DNA of 64,000 bases from Endozoicomonas sp. G2_1. Lineage in GTDB: Bacteria > Pseudomonadota > Gammaproteobacteria > Enterobacterales > Alteromonadaceae. Both the position numbers and the translations under genes were made by a program. Every line of letters starts with the position of its first letter. The stretch's first letter is position 1. The notes beneath the pieces are model-generated. The model was not told the DNA's origin, searched no databases, and saw only the letters and a program-made list of their open reading frames with translations. The DNA lies in contig NZ_JAGHQT010000001.1 of assembly GCF_017744155.1 (NCBI RefSeq), positions 124,001-188,000 on the forward strand, read 5' to 3'. Positions 35,936 to 45,750 of the stretch are shown here, piece after piece.

Positions 35936-37546
35936 ATGAACACAGAGTCAGATGCTGTAAATCAAGAAAAAAGCGCAAACCTTAATTTCTATACGATACG
36001 GGTTGCCCTAATCGTCGCACTGGGTGGATTTTTAATGGGCTTTGACGCCTCGGTGATTTCCGGCGTTGTTAAATTTATAGAACCCGAATTTCAACTCAGT
36101 AAAATTGAGCTTGGTTGGTCAGTGGCTTCGCTGGCACTAACCGCGACCTTTGCCATGCTGGTTTCAGGGCCATTAAGCGACAAAATCGGCCGTAAACGGG
36201 TTTTACAGCTGGCTGCGATACTATTTGCCTTATCGGCGTTGTTATCGGCACTGGCACCGTCTTTTGTTATTTTAGTCATCGCCCGTATGCTAGGCGGTCT
36301 TGGTGTTGGTGCCGCCTTAATCATTGCTCCAATCTATATTGCCGAAATCTCCCCAGCACAAAAACGCGGTTTCATGGTGTCGTTTAACCAACTCAATATC
36401 GTGATTGGTATTTCGGTAGCGTTTTTCAGTAACTATGTTATTTTACAGCTGGCAAATTCAAGTGCTGATTGGCTCGTCGCGCTGAACCTAAGTCAATACC
36501 AATGGCGATGGATGCTTGGGGTCGAGTTTATCCCCGCAATCATCTATTTTCTGGCGCTATTTATTGTTCCTGAAAGCCCGCGCTGGCAAATGATGAATCA
36601 GCAAGTAGGCGCTGCAACCGAGACTTTACGCAAGACACTAACGGCTACCGAAGCTCAGCAACTGATTGGCGAAATTAGTACTAACGACCAATTCAATAGC
36701 GAAAAAAATAGCCAGCAATTGGCGCTAACAGAATCAGTAAAACAATTGCTGTCACCAAAGCTGCGTTTAGTGCTGTTAGTGGGTGTTGCTATCGCTATTT
36801 TGCAGCAAATCACAGGCATAAACTCGGTGTTTTTCTACGCGCCAATGATTTTTGAGCAAACCGGCTTGGGGACTGATGCAGCCTTTATGCAAGCTGTCTA
36901 CGTCGGATTGACCAACCTTGTTTTTACCCTAGTGGCGATCGCCGTTATCGACAAATTGGGACGCAAGCCGTTACTGGTCATTGGTGTTAGCGGCATTGCA
37001 CTTTGTATGTTCACCCTAGCTTACGGCTTTAACTCAGCAAGCTACCAACTGACAACCGAATTAATTGCGCCGCTCCCCGAGCAAATTCAACAATCGTTAC
37101 TAGCGCTAGTAGGTCAAACATTCAGCCAAGAGCAGGAATTTAAGCAAGCTTTGTTAGTTGTCCTTAATCAAGAGCAGTTTCAACAATATCAATCAGAGCT
37201 GACCTTATCGGCGATTACTATTAATAGCCAATTAATTTTGTTGGCCATTTTAGCTTTTGTCGCCTGTTTCGCGATTTCACTCGGCCCGGTAATGTGGGTA
37301 TTGTTTTCGGAGTTATTCCCCAATCAAATACGAGGTATCGCGATTGCACTGGTTGGTTTAATTAACTCTGCGGTAAGCTTTTTAGTGCAGCTGTTATTTC
37401 CTTGGCAACTTGCGCAATTGGGCGCAGCATGGACCTTTGCTGGCTATGGTATATTTGCCGCGCTTGGACTATTGATTATCCTAAAATGGCTGCCAGAAAC
37501 CAAAGGGAAAAGCCTCGAGGCATTAGAAAAAGAGCTGTGTCGATAA
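35936..37546 (+). CDS. Sugar-porter family MFS transporter
   Basis: The 536-residue product has 12 predicted membrane helices and the sugar-porter signatures: GPLSDKIGRKR, PIYIAEISPAQKRG, PESPRW, QQITGINSVFFYAPMIFEQTG and the C-terminal PETKGKSLE. These mark the family of XylE/GalP/GLUT-type monosaccharide-proton symporters. A large insert between helices 9 and 10 (about 385-425) is unusual. It is divergent from the LytS kinase and probably imports glucose released by the GH3 enzymes. Confidence 0.9.
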   Translation: MNTESDAVNQEKSANLNFYTIRVALIVALGGFLMGFDASVISGVVKFIEPEFQLSKIELGWSVASLALTATFAMLVSGPLSDKIGRKRVLQLAAILFALSALLSALAPSFVILVIARMLGGLGVGAALIIAPIYIAEISPAQKRGFMVSFNQLNIVIGISVAFFSNYVILQLANSSADWLVALNLSQYQWRWMLGVEFIPAIIYFLALFIVPESPRWQMMNQQVGAATETLRKTLTATEAQQLIGEISTNDQFNSEKNSQQLALTESVKQLLSPKLRLVLLVGVAIAILQQITGINSVFFYAPMIFEQTGLGTDAAFMQAVYVGLTNLVFTLVAIAVIDKLGRKPLLVIGVSGIALCMFTLAYGFNSASYQLTTELIAPLPEQIQQSLLALVGQTFSQEQEFKQALLVVLNQEQFQQYQSELTLSAITINSQLILLAILAFVACFAISLGPVMWVLFSELFPNQIRGIAIALVGLINSAVSFLVQLLFPWQLAQLGAAWTFAGYGIFAALGLLIILKWLPETKGKSLEALEKELCR

Positions 37547-37596
37547 TATTGAAATAGAACACTAGTAGCCTATCGCAGATAGGCTACTCAATTCGA

Positions 37597-39156
37597 TTAA
37601 TTCGCTTTTCGCTGCTCTAACTGAGCTCTTATTTGATACGCTTTTTGCTCAGAAATCGGATACTTAGCTATCATCCAAATCGCGATCGCTGAGGCGACTA
37701 GCGGCACAACCACGTCAAATAAACGCATTAAGAACAGGGTTTGATCTGATTGTGCGCCGCCAAGCGCGACGTCAAAGCCCGTGGCATTGAGTAAGAAACC
37801 GCCGGCAGCAAGTGCCGCAGCCATACCCAATTTGACTACCCACCAATAAATGGAGCCAAACATCCCTTCGCGGCGCTCATTGGTTTGCAATTCGTCGTAA
37901 TCGCAAACATCGGCAATCATCGACCCCATTAAGGTAAATAAGCCGCCTAAACCGAAGGCGATAAATGGCGTTGGTAGCAATAGTAACCACGGCTGCTCTG
38001 GGGTGTAACAAAACCATTTTAGGCCATAGCCAACCATTGAAATTGATATTGCCACAAAGAATGCCTTGCGCTTACCTAGCTTGCTCGAGAGTTTAGTGAC
38101 AATAAAAATAACGCAAAAGGTCGATATCGCCGATAAAGTTCCGGCCCAACCAGCGTATTCTGCGCCTAGTGACTGGTCGCCGGCAAACACGTAGTAAATA
38201 ATCACGTAAAACTGGAATGACGAGACCAACATAAAGCCATTAAACACCAAAAAAGTTGCCGCACATAAATAAAGGAATGGCCGGAATTTTATCGTAGCGG
38301 CAAAACCGCGAAAAAAACCCGCGACACCAGTTGGGAACCCTTCATTTACGTGCGGCCTAACCGCTTGTTCATCGCCTGTTGGAGCCTTGTCTTTGTCAAC
38401 AGTTACCGTTGTTTTCGCCTCTTGTTGAAAGTGTTCTTTTAAGAAAATGGCCGGTAACACGCCAACACAAATGGTGAAAGCCCCGATAATAATGGCTAGC
38501 CAGCTCGCCCCTGTTAACAAATCATCAAAGAGCACTTGATATTGCATAAACCACAAAAACCACGGCGACACTAAATAAGCTAGCTGCCCCATAAAGTTTT
38601 GCACCGCCATTAAGCGCGTGCGCTCGTGATAATCCGTTGTTAGCTCGTAGCCCAAAGCCACCCATGGGGTCGCAAAGACCGTGTAGGCGAGGTAGAACAA
38701 AAATGAGCCGAGCAGAAAAAACCAAAAATAATAACTTTCACTTTCTCCTCTAGGTAATTGCCAGAGCAGTGCAAAGACAATACCCGCAGCGATTGCACCA
38801 ACAAAAATATACGGGCGCCTTCTGCCCCAACGAGATTTAGTATGGTCTGAAATATAGCCCATTAACGGGTCAGTTAAGGCGTCGGTAAGCCGAGGTAAAG
38901 CGCCCAATAATCCCACAAGCGCCGGATTCATCCCCAAACCGAGGTTTAAAATAATCGCCATGCCGCCAATTGCCGCTGCCAGTAAATTATTGACGAACGC
39001 CCCAAAGCCATAAATCACTTTTTGGATAAACGGAATTTTATCTCGCTCTGCTGTTTCGTGATGAATGGCTAGTTCATCGCTGGCCACACCAATATCAGAT
39101 GCGATTGACGGGTCATTGGCCTCATTACTTGATGCTGAAGCAAGGTGATCTGACAT
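37597..39156 (-). CDS. GPH-family (MelB-like) glycoside transporter
   Basis: The 519-residue product has the glycoside-pentoside-hexuronide pattern: RLTDALTDPLMGYISDHTKSRWGRRRPYIF near the N-terminus, then ELTTDYHERTRLMAVQNF and DVCDYDELQTNERREGMFGSIYWW. It would be a cation-coupled symporter for small glycosides in the inner membrane. It is divergent from the GH3 gene, sharing a 316-base promoter region. It probably brings beta-glucan oligosaccharides such as laminaribiose into the cell for the GH3 enzymes. Confidence 0.9.
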   Translation of the reverse strand: MSDHLASASSNEANDPSIASDIGVASDELAIHHETAERDKIPFIQKVIYGFGAFVNNLLAAAIGGMAIILNLGLGMNPALVGLLGALPRLTDALTDPLMGYISDHTKSRWGRRRPYIFVGAIAAGIVFALLWQLPRGESESYYFWFFLLGSFLFYLAYTVFATPWVALGYELTTDYHERTRLMAVQNFMGQLAYLVSPWFLWFMQYQVLFDDLLTGASWLAIIIGAFTICVGVLPAIFLKEHFQQEAKTTVTVDKDKAPTGDEQAVRPHVNEGFPTGVAGFFRGFAATIKFRPFLYLCAATFLVFNGFMLVSSFQFYVIIYYVFAGDQSLGAEYAGWAGTLSAISTFCVIFIVTKLSSKLGKRKAFFVAISISMVGYGLKWFCYTPEQPWLLLLPTPFIAFGLGGLFTLMGSMIADVCDYDELQTNERREGMFGSIYWWVVKLGMAAALAAGGFLLNATGFDVALGGAQSDQTLFLMRLFDVVVPLVASAIAIWMIAKYPISEQKAYQIRAQLEQRKAN

Positions 39157-39472
39157 AATAAATTCTTCTTATTGTGATAGTGCTTACCACCAGCCTACTC
39201 GGCACTTGTGCGCAAACAAGAAGCATACGGCCAAAAGTCCCACACATACGACCAAAAGGTTTATTGTCCTTGATTGGCTATGTTCCGTCCCTGCTATCTC
39301 AGTTCGAATCCGCTTTATCTCGTTTAGATTGTAACTAATACCCAAGTCCTTATCTTTGCACTATTAGTTTATGTTATCGAAGATCTGATACTAAAACGCG
39401 TCAGCACCTCCAATAGATGGTGACAGCTAGCAGCGCATCAGATAATTCAGCGGTTATAAGAGATAGTTACAG
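39157..39472. promoter_or_regulatory. Divergent promoter with 21-bp direct repeat
   Basis: CATACGGCCAAAAG (39224-39237) and CATACGACCAAAAG (39245-39258) are direct repeats differing at one base, with a 21-bp period, in the region between the MFS gene and the GH3 operon. Tandem direct repeats two helical turns apart are the type of site LytTR regulators bind, and a LytTR regulator is encoded about 5 kb away. The link is an inference. Nothing else stands out in the region. Confidence 0.5.
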
Positions 39473-41731
39473 ATGTCATTGAGTCCTAACTTACATTTAG
39501 TCGACAATGAAAAAATGCCTACAGAACAACGCGTAAAAAACCTATTGTCTAGAATGACAATAGCAGAAAAAATAGGCCAAATGAGTCAAGTGCAAAGCTA
39601 TGCGGGCTGGTTAACCGACGAACTGGCCGCCGATATTAAAGCTGGAAAAATTGGCTCGATTATTAACGAGGTCGATTTAGATACGGTAAATGCGATGCAG
39701 TACGTCGCCACCAAAGAATCACGGCTTGGTATACCTTTGCTGATTGGTCGCGATGTTATTCACGGTTTTAAAACTATTTTCCCGATTCCACTTGGTCAAG
39801 CGGCAAGCTGGCAACCCGATTTGATTCGCCAAGCGGCGCATGTCAGTGCCTTAGAGGCAGCAACCACTGGCGTCAATTGGACGTTTGCGCCAATGATCGA
39901 CATAAGCCGAGACCCGCGCTGGGGCCGTATTGCCGAAAGCTTTGGTGAAGACCCATATCTAACCAGTGTCTTGGGTGTTGCCATGAGTGAAGGGTATCAA
40001 ACCGAAGATTTAGCAAACACAGGCGCAATTGCCGCCTGTGCCAAGCACTTTGTCGGTTACGGCGCCGCCGAAAGTGGTCGCGACTACAACACCACCAACA
40101 TACCTGAAAATGAGCTGCGCAATGTTTACCTAAAGCCCTTTAAAGCGCTTGCTGACCATGGTATTGCAACCTTTATGACCGCATTTAACGACCTCAACGG
40201 CGTACCTGCCTCAGGCAACGACTGGCTAACGCAAACCGTGCTCAGAGAAGAGTGGCAATACTCTGGCATGGTGGTCAGTGATTGGGACTCGATAAAAGAG
40301 CTCAGCGTGCACGGTTTTACTGCTAACGACAAAGAAGCGGCTTTGGCCGGCTTCAACGCCGGTATTAATATGGAAATGGCCAGTTCAACCTATCAAGACC
40401 ATTTATTGACCTTACTAAGTGAAGGCAAAATATCGTTAGCACAAATTGACGATATGGTCAGTGGTATTCTCAAACTAAAATTTGACTTAGGTTTGTTTGA
40501 GCAGCCATTTACTAACCCAGAGCAATTGCCAGAACTGGTTAATCCACAACACCTTGCGCTCGCCAAAGAAACCGCCATTAAAAGCTGTGTTTTATTGAAA
40601 AACCAAGGTCAAACGGGCAGTAAGCTCAGCCAACCGCTATTGCCACTGTCCCTCGACAAACTTAATTCTCTAGCGGTGATTGGTCCATTTGCCGACGACG
40701 GTTACGAACAGCTCGGCACTTGGATCTTCGACGGTGAAGAACAACACAGTCAAACTTGTTTATCGGCAATCAAACAGCTTATTGCTGATACTGATACCGA
40801 CCTTACTTTGCATGTTGCCAAAGGTGTTGAAAACTCAAGAACGACAAGCTGCGATGGCTTTGAACAAGCGGTAAATTGCGCGGCACAATCAGATGCCGTG
40901 GTCATGGTACTTGGCGAAGAATCAATACTATCGGGAGAAGCACATTCGCGCTCGACTATCGATTTACCCGGTGCTCAAGAGCAGTTAATCGAGGCAATTA
41001 GCGCAACAGGGAAACCGATTGTACTCGTAATTATGGCCGGTCGCCAGTTAACGTTAGGTAATATCATCGACAAAGTAGACGCTATTTTATACGCATGGCA
41101 TCCCGGTTCAATGGGCGGCCCAGCAATTGTTGACTTGCTGTTTGGCACAGCTGCGCCATCGGGCAAACTGCCGGTCACTTTCCCTCGCGTATTGGGGCAA
41201 ATCCCGATTTATTACAACCAAAAGAATACTGGGCGCCCAGTGACTGATGCGTCTTGTATTCATATGAATGACATCGAAGCAAGAGCGCCGCAAACATCGC
41301 TGGGCATGACCGCGTCGCATCTCGACACTCATTACACGCCGCTATTTCCATTTGGCTTTGGCCTCAGTTACAGCACTGTTGAATACAGTAATCTAACCAT
41401 ACTGACACCAAGCGTGAGCCTTGGCGGCACTGTTAAAGCGTGTGTTGAAATAACCAATACTGGCAGTCGAGAGATGGAAGAAGTTGTTCAGCTCTACACC
41501 CGTGACTTGGTCGCCAGCGTCACTCGACCAGTCAAAGAGCTAAAAGCATTTAAAACGGTAAAACTAGCCGCCAAAGAACGTCAAACAGTTGTCTTTGAAA
41601 TCAATACTGATGAGCTAGCTTTTTACAACCGCCAAATGCAACTAGTGACAGAAGCTGGCGATTTTCAGCTTTGGATCGCCGGTGACTCAGCAAGCACAAA
41701 TTATGTTGAATTTACCCTAACTGAAAACTAG
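39473..41731 (+). CDS. GH3 beta-glucosidase (BglX-like)
   Basis: The 752-residue product has the GH3 N-terminal barrel (TIAEKIGQMSQ, IPLLIGRDVIHGFKTIFPIPLG, KHFVGYGAAESGRDYN), nucleophile D270 in VVSDWDS, and the GH3 C-terminal domain (LGEESILSGEAHSR, WHPGSMGGPAIVDLLFG). A fibronectin-like C-terminal domain follows (VQLYTRDLVASVTRPVKELKAFK). It lacks a signal peptide, so it is probably cytoplasmic, unlike E. coli BglX. It would release glucose from beta-linked oligosaccharides. It is the first of four co-directional genes, 9 bp before the next. Confidence 0.92.
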   Translation: MSLSPNLHLVDNEKMPTEQRVKNLLSRMTIAEKIGQMSQVQSYAGWLTDELAADIKAGKIGSIINEVDLDTVNAMQYVATKESRLGIPLLIGRDVIHGFKTIFPIPLGQAASWQPDLIRQAAHVSALEAATTGVNWTFAPMIDISRDPRWGRIAESFGEDPYLTSVLGVAMSEGYQTEDLANTGAIAACAKHFVGYGAAESGRDYNTTNIPENELRNVYLKPFKALADHGIATFMTAFNDLNGVPASGNDWLTQTVLREEWQYSGMVVSDWDSIKELSVHGFTANDKEAALAGFNAGINMEMASSTYQDHLLTLLSEGKISLAQIDDMVSGILKLKFDLGLFEQPFTNPEQLPELVNPQHLALAKETAIKSCVLLKNQGQTGSKLSQPLLPLSLDKLNSLAVIGPFADDGYEQLGTWIFDGEEQHSQTCLSAIKQLIADTDTDLTLHVAKGVENSRTTSCDGFEQAVNCAAQSDAVVMVLGEESILSGEAHSRSTIDLPGAQEQLIEAISATGKPIVLVIMAGRQLTLGNIIDKVDAILYAWHPGSMGGPAIVDLLFGTAAPSGKLPVTFPRVLGQIPIYYNQKNTGRPVTDASCIHMNDIEARAPQTSLGMTASHLDTHYTPLFPFGFGLSYSTVEYSNLTILTPSVSLGGTVKACVEITNTGSREMEEVVQLYTRDLVASVTRPVKELKAFKTVKLAAKERQTVVFEINTDELAFYNRQMQLVTEAGDFQLWIAGDSASTNYVEFTLTEN

Positions 41732-41740
41732 GAATAAACC

Positions 41741-43051
41741 ATGAGAACCATTACCGCCCTACTCTTATCAACGGTTACTTTATTTGCAGTTGTTGCTGCC
41801 AATAACGCGGCAGCCGATGAAAAAAGCTCAGCAATCAAGGTTGAAATTGTCGGTAGTAATGGCAAATATCAGTTACTCAGGGGTGGTAAACCCTACGCGG
41901 TTAAAGGAGCTGGTATTGAATTTGGCGAGCTTGAAGCATTTGCTGCAAACGGCGGCAATTCTTTTCGAACTTGGAATACCGACACCGAAGAAATTTCAGG
42001 CCGTGAATTATTAGACAAAGCACACAAGTTAGACCTAACCGTTTCACTAAACTTATTCGTGATGGCAGAGCGCTGGGGCTTTGATTACAACGACGAGGCC
42101 AAAGTTGCCGCCCAGTTTGAGCGAGTAAAACAAGAGGTTTTAAAATACAAAGACCACCCAGCATTACTCACCTGGATAATCGGTAACGAACTCAACTACA
42201 ACTACAAAAATCCGAAGGTTTACGACGCAGTCAATGACATTGCCAAGATGATCAAACAGGTTGATCCCAACCATCCAACCACCACCACTCTTGCTGGCTA
42301 CAGCCCAGAAATTATTGAACTGCTGCAAACCCGTGCCCCGGCGTTAGATTTTATTAGCATTCAGCTTTACGGCGACCTGATTAACCTGCCGCGCTACATT
42401 AGACGCGACAATTTCACTATGCCGTATTTTATTACTGAATGGGGTGCCATTGGTCATTGGGAAGTCGGCAAAACCTCATGGGGCGCACCAATTGAACAAA
42501 ACAGCAGCCAAAAAGCGGCTAATTATTTAAAAAGTTACCGCCAAGTTATCAAACCATTTCCCGAGCAGGCTCTGGGTTCATATGTTTTTCTTTGGGGACA
42601 AAAGCAAGAGCGCACGCCAACTTGGTACGGCATGTTTACCGACACTGGCGAGGCCACTGAAACCATTGATGTTATGCACTATATTTGGAATAACCAGTGG
42701 CCGAATAACAGAACACCAAAACTGCTAAAAATGGAGCTAGCCGGTAAAAACGCTTACGGCAACATTAAACTCAAAGCCAATAAAAACTATCCAGCTAAAG
42801 TTGTGGTTAAAGATCCCGATGGCGATAACATTAGCTACCTTTGGCAAGTTCGGCCAGAAAGCCAAAGTCAGCAAGAAGGCGGTGATAAAGAAGAAATCCC
42901 GCCATTGTTAACGGGGCTAATTGACAAGGATGAGCAAGCGCAAATTACCCTAAAAGCGCCAAAAAAATCGGGCGCCTATCGACTATTTGTGTATGCCTAC
43001 GATGGTCAAGGTCACGCCGCGCACGCCAATATTCCATTTTATGTTCGTTGA
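41741..43051 (+). CDS. Secreted clan-A TIM-barrel glycosidase
   Basis: The 436-residue product has a signal peptide ending NNAAA, a (beta/alpha)8 domain with likely acid/base E150 in GNELNYNY and nucleophile E233 in ITEWGAIGHWE, and a small C-terminal beta-sandwich (KVVVKDPDGDNISYLWQV). The pattern resembles the GH2 catalytic domain alone, without the usual GH2 sandwich domains. The CAZy family cannot be fixed by eye. Its place between two GH3 genes suggests beta-1,3-glucan or a side-chain linkage as substrate. Confidence 0.72.
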   Translation: MRTITALLLSTVTLFAVVAANNAAADEKSSAIKVEIVGSNGKYQLLRGGKPYAVKGAGIEFGELEAFAANGGNSFRTWNTDTEEISGRELLDKAHKLDLTVSLNLFVMAERWGFDYNDEAKVAAQFERVKQEVLKYKDHPALLTWIIGNELNYNYKNPKVYDAVNDIAKMIKQVDPNHPTTTTLAGYSPEIIELLQTRAPALDFISIQLYGDLINLPRYIRRDNFTMPYFITEWGAIGHWEVGKTSWGAPIEQNSSQKAANYLKSYRQVIKPFPEQALGSYVFLWGQKQERTPTWYGMFTDTGEATETIDVMHYIWNNQWPNNRTPKLLKMELAGKNAYGNIKLKANKNYPAKVVVKDPDGDNISYLWQVRPESQSQQEGGDKEEIPPLLTGLIDKDEQAQITLKAPKKSGAYRLFVYAYDGQGHAAHANIPFYVR

Positions 43052-43131
43052 GCGTAAGTCGTTGAGCCCAGTTCGTTGAGTACTTGTCGTTAACTCAACG
43101 TTTAATGCAATAACCAAGGTCAAACACTACT

Positions 43132-44967
43132 ATGTCATATGCAAATTTACACAAGGCTGATATTAAAGCCAAAGTTGAACAACTGCTGAGTAAGATGACC
43201 TTGGCGCAAAAAGTTGGTCAAATGACTCAAGCTGAGCGTTTGACCTGCTCGCCAGCTCAGTTAAAACAATACCACTTAGGCTCAATTTTAAGCGGTGGCG
43301 GTTCGTGTCCCGGCGACAATACCGTGCAAGACTGGGTTAACACCAACGATGAATATTGGGCGGCATCGATGGAGCAAGACCAAGATCACCTTGCCATCCC
43401 GTTGCTTTACGGTGTCGATGCTATTCACGGTAATAACAATGTCCGCGGTGCTACCGTTTTCCCCCATAATATTGGCTTGGGCGCAAGCCACGACGTGGAC
43501 TTACTAAAACGCATCGCTCAAGTAACGGCTAAAGAAGTGCTCGCCACAGGTGTTGAATGGACTTTTGCGCCAACACTGGCGGTAGCACAAAACAACTGTT
43601 GGGGTCGCACTTACGAGAGCTACTCGCAATACCCAGAAATAATTAGTCAATACGCCAAAGCTTTTGTTAATGGCTTACAAGCAAATTTAGACGACAACTC
43701 AGTAATCGCCTGTGCCAAACATTGGGTTGGTGACGGCGGCACCACCAATGGTATTGATCAAGGTGAAACCACCTTGCCTGAGCTAGATTTACGCAATACT
43801 CATATTACGCCTTATTACCAAGCGCTCGATGCCGGTGTCTTGACGATCATGGCATCGTTTAACAGTTGGAACAGCGAAAAATGCCACGGACACTATTATC
43901 TGCTGACCGAAGTACTGAAAGGTGAAATGGGCTTTGACGGCTTTATTGTATCCGATTGGGACGGCATCGATTACCTCGCCAAAGACTATTTTGATACCGT
44001 CGCTCTCGGTGTTAACGCTGGTATTGATATGTTTATGGTGCCGGAAAACTGGCAACTTTTTATTGAGCATCTGATCAAACACGTTGAGCTTGGCAATGTT
44101 GATATCAGCCGAATAGACGATGCAGTAAGGCGTATTTTAACGGTTAAATACGCCTATGGTCTATTTGATAAACCACGCCCGGCACAGCGAAAACACGCTA
44201 ACAGTGAAAGCTTCGGCAGTGCTGAGCACAGAGCGGTCGCACAAGAAGCGGTGCGTAAATCATTAGTTCTGTTAAAAAACGACAATGACGTTTTGCCCCT
44301 GAGTAAACACGCTAATGTATTGGTTGCGGGAAAAAATGCCAACAATACCGGCCATCAGTGCGGCGGTTTTACCATAGACTGGCAAGGAGTTGATAGTAAC
44401 GAAAAAATAGAAGGTGGCAGCTCAATTTGGCAAGGGATAAAAGCGCTAGCTCCTCACGCAGAACTCAGCACTGACCCACTAGCTATCGAGGCCGACGCCA
44501 GTAAACACGACGTTGCCATTGTAGTTATTGGTGAAACACCTTACGCCGAAGGCATGGGTGATATTCGACAAAACGACGATGTCATTATCGAAGCAGGCTC
44601 TCAAATTAAGGGCCAATTAAAGGTACTTGAAGCTTACGGCAAAAGTCTTGAATTATCTCAGCTACACCCAGAAGATCTCGCCTTAATTGAAAGTATTCAC
44701 GCTAAAAAAATTCCAATAGTTGTGGTGCTAATTTCAGGCCGTACTTTAGTTATTAACCCTGAACTTGCTATTGCCGATGCTTTTGTCGCTGCTTGGCTAC
44801 CGGGCTCTGAAGGCCAAGGCGTCGCGGATGTTCTTTTTGGTGACTACAACTTCCACGGTAAATTGAGTTTTTCTTGGCCAAAAACCAACAAACAAGCAAT
44901 GAGCTCACGACATCAAACCTGCGATGCTGATTATCTATTTCCGCATGGTTTTGGTTTGAAGTATTAG
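43132..44967 (+). CDS. GH3 exo-beta-glucosidase (ExoP-like, short form)
   Basis: The 611-residue product has the GH3 barrel (MTLAQKVGQMTQAE, LLYGVDAIHGNNNV, CAKHWVGDGGTTNGIDQG), nucleophile D275 in FIVSDWDGI, and the C-terminal domain (GKNANNTGHQCGGFTIDWQG, YAEGMGD, WLPGSEGQGVADVLFG). It is the exo-1,3/1,4-beta-glucosidase type, which usually carries an extra C-terminal ExoP_C domain and runs to about 800-850 residues. Here it ends at FPHGFGLKY, and a separate downstream gene encodes an ExoP_C-like domain. No signal peptide is visible. Confidence 0.88.
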   Translation: MSYANLHKADIKAKVEQLLSKMTLAQKVGQMTQAERLTCSPAQLKQYHLGSILSGGGSCPGDNTVQDWVNTNDEYWAASMEQDQDHLAIPLLYGVDAIHGNNNVRGATVFPHNIGLGASHDVDLLKRIAQVTAKEVLATGVEWTFAPTLAVAQNNCWGRTYESYSQYPEIISQYAKAFVNGLQANLDDNSVIACAKHWVGDGGTTNGIDQGETTLPELDLRNTHITPYYQALDAGVLTIMASFNSWNSEKCHGHYYLLTEVLKGEMGFDGFIVSDWDGIDYLAKDYFDTVALGVNAGIDMFMVPENWQLFIEHLIKHVELGNVDISRIDDAVRRILTVKYAYGLFDKPRPAQRKHANSESFGSAEHRAVAQEAVRKSLVLLKNDNDVLPLSKHANVLVAGKNANNTGHQCGGFTIDWQGVDSNEKIEGGSSIWQGIKALAPHAELSTDPLAIEADASKHDVAIVVIGETPYAEGMGDIRQNDDVIIEAGSQIKGQLKVLEAYGKSLELSQLHPEDLALIESIHAKKIPIVVVLISGRTLVINPELAIADAFVAAWLPGSEGQGVADVLFGDYNFHGKLSFSWPKTNKQAMSSRHQTCDADYLFPHGFGLKY

Positions 44968-45019
44968 TGCTCATTCTAAAAAAACAGAGATAAAAATACG
45001 CTAAAGGCAGAGGCTACAC

Positions 45020-45712
45020 ATGAAGAAGATTGATTTCCAAACGACTACAGTTGCACGCTTTCACCGACAAATTGTAGCTACGACATTACTACTGCTATCA
45101 GCTTGTTGGTCGTTGCTGAGCTACGCCGACGACGAAAAAGTCAGCTATCCTCCAATAACACCGTCAGAAAGTATTATTTTTGCCAAGCAAAGCCTTGCGC
45201 CATGGCAACCATTTGTTGGCAGTGCTGAAAATTGGATGGTGCCCCACTACGATCCACAAACATCAACCGTAGACGGCGAAAAAGTGACTGTGAGCTTACA
45301 AGAAGACAGTAAAATAGGCGATCACCTGAAAATAGAATGGCGCGGCCAGCTCGGCCAATTTGTTTGGCAAAGTGCAGAGCCCAAAGACTATCAAGCATTG
45401 TCAGACCAAAACGGTGCTATCACGATGGCGCTGAAAGTTGAACAAAAGCCAAGCAAGAAAGTTGATTTAAAAATGGATTGTGGCTACCCGTGCGCCGGTA
45501 GCATGGATATGACTAAACTCTTTCAATCATTACCGTTAAATCAATGGGTTAGAATTAGTGTCAATTTATCGTGTTTTGACAAAGCTGGCGCAGACCTCAG
45601 TAAAATTAGTGCGCCACTAGTACTCGCGACTGAAGGCAAGTTTACCATAAGCTTCTTAGACGTTCGCTTAATCACTAACGCTCCCAAAGAAACACTAGCA
45701 AAATGCAGTTAG
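45020..45712 (+). CDS. Exported ExoP_C-like domain protein
   Basis: The 230-residue product has a signal-like N-terminus (LLLLSACWSLLSYAD) and one domain with the ExoP_C/galactose-binding pattern (ITMALKVEQKPSKKVDLKMDCGYPCAGSMDMT, NQWVRISVNLSCFDKAGADL, LVLATEGKFTISFLDVRLI). The same Cys-pair motif occurs in the GH16 protein's second accessory domain (MKIDCVFPC). It follows the short GH3 gene by 52 bp. It may be a detached domain of that enzyme or a separate glycan-binding protein. The apparent export signal would put it in a different compartment from the GH3 enzyme. Confidence 0.65.
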   Translation: MKKIDFQTTTVARFHRQIVATTLLLLSACWSLLSYADDEKVSYPPITPSESIIFAKQSLAPWQPFVGSAENWMVPHYDPQTSTVDGEKVTVSLQEDSKIGDHLKIEWRGQLGQFVWQSAEPKDYQALSDQNGAITMALKVEQKPSKKVDLKMDCGYPCAGSMDMTKLFQSLPLNQWVRISVNLSCFDKAGADLSKISAPLVLATEGKFTISFLDVRLITNAPKETLAKCS

Positions 45713-45750
45713 CTGACCAAGCGCTACTTACTCTAGCACTAAAAAATTAG

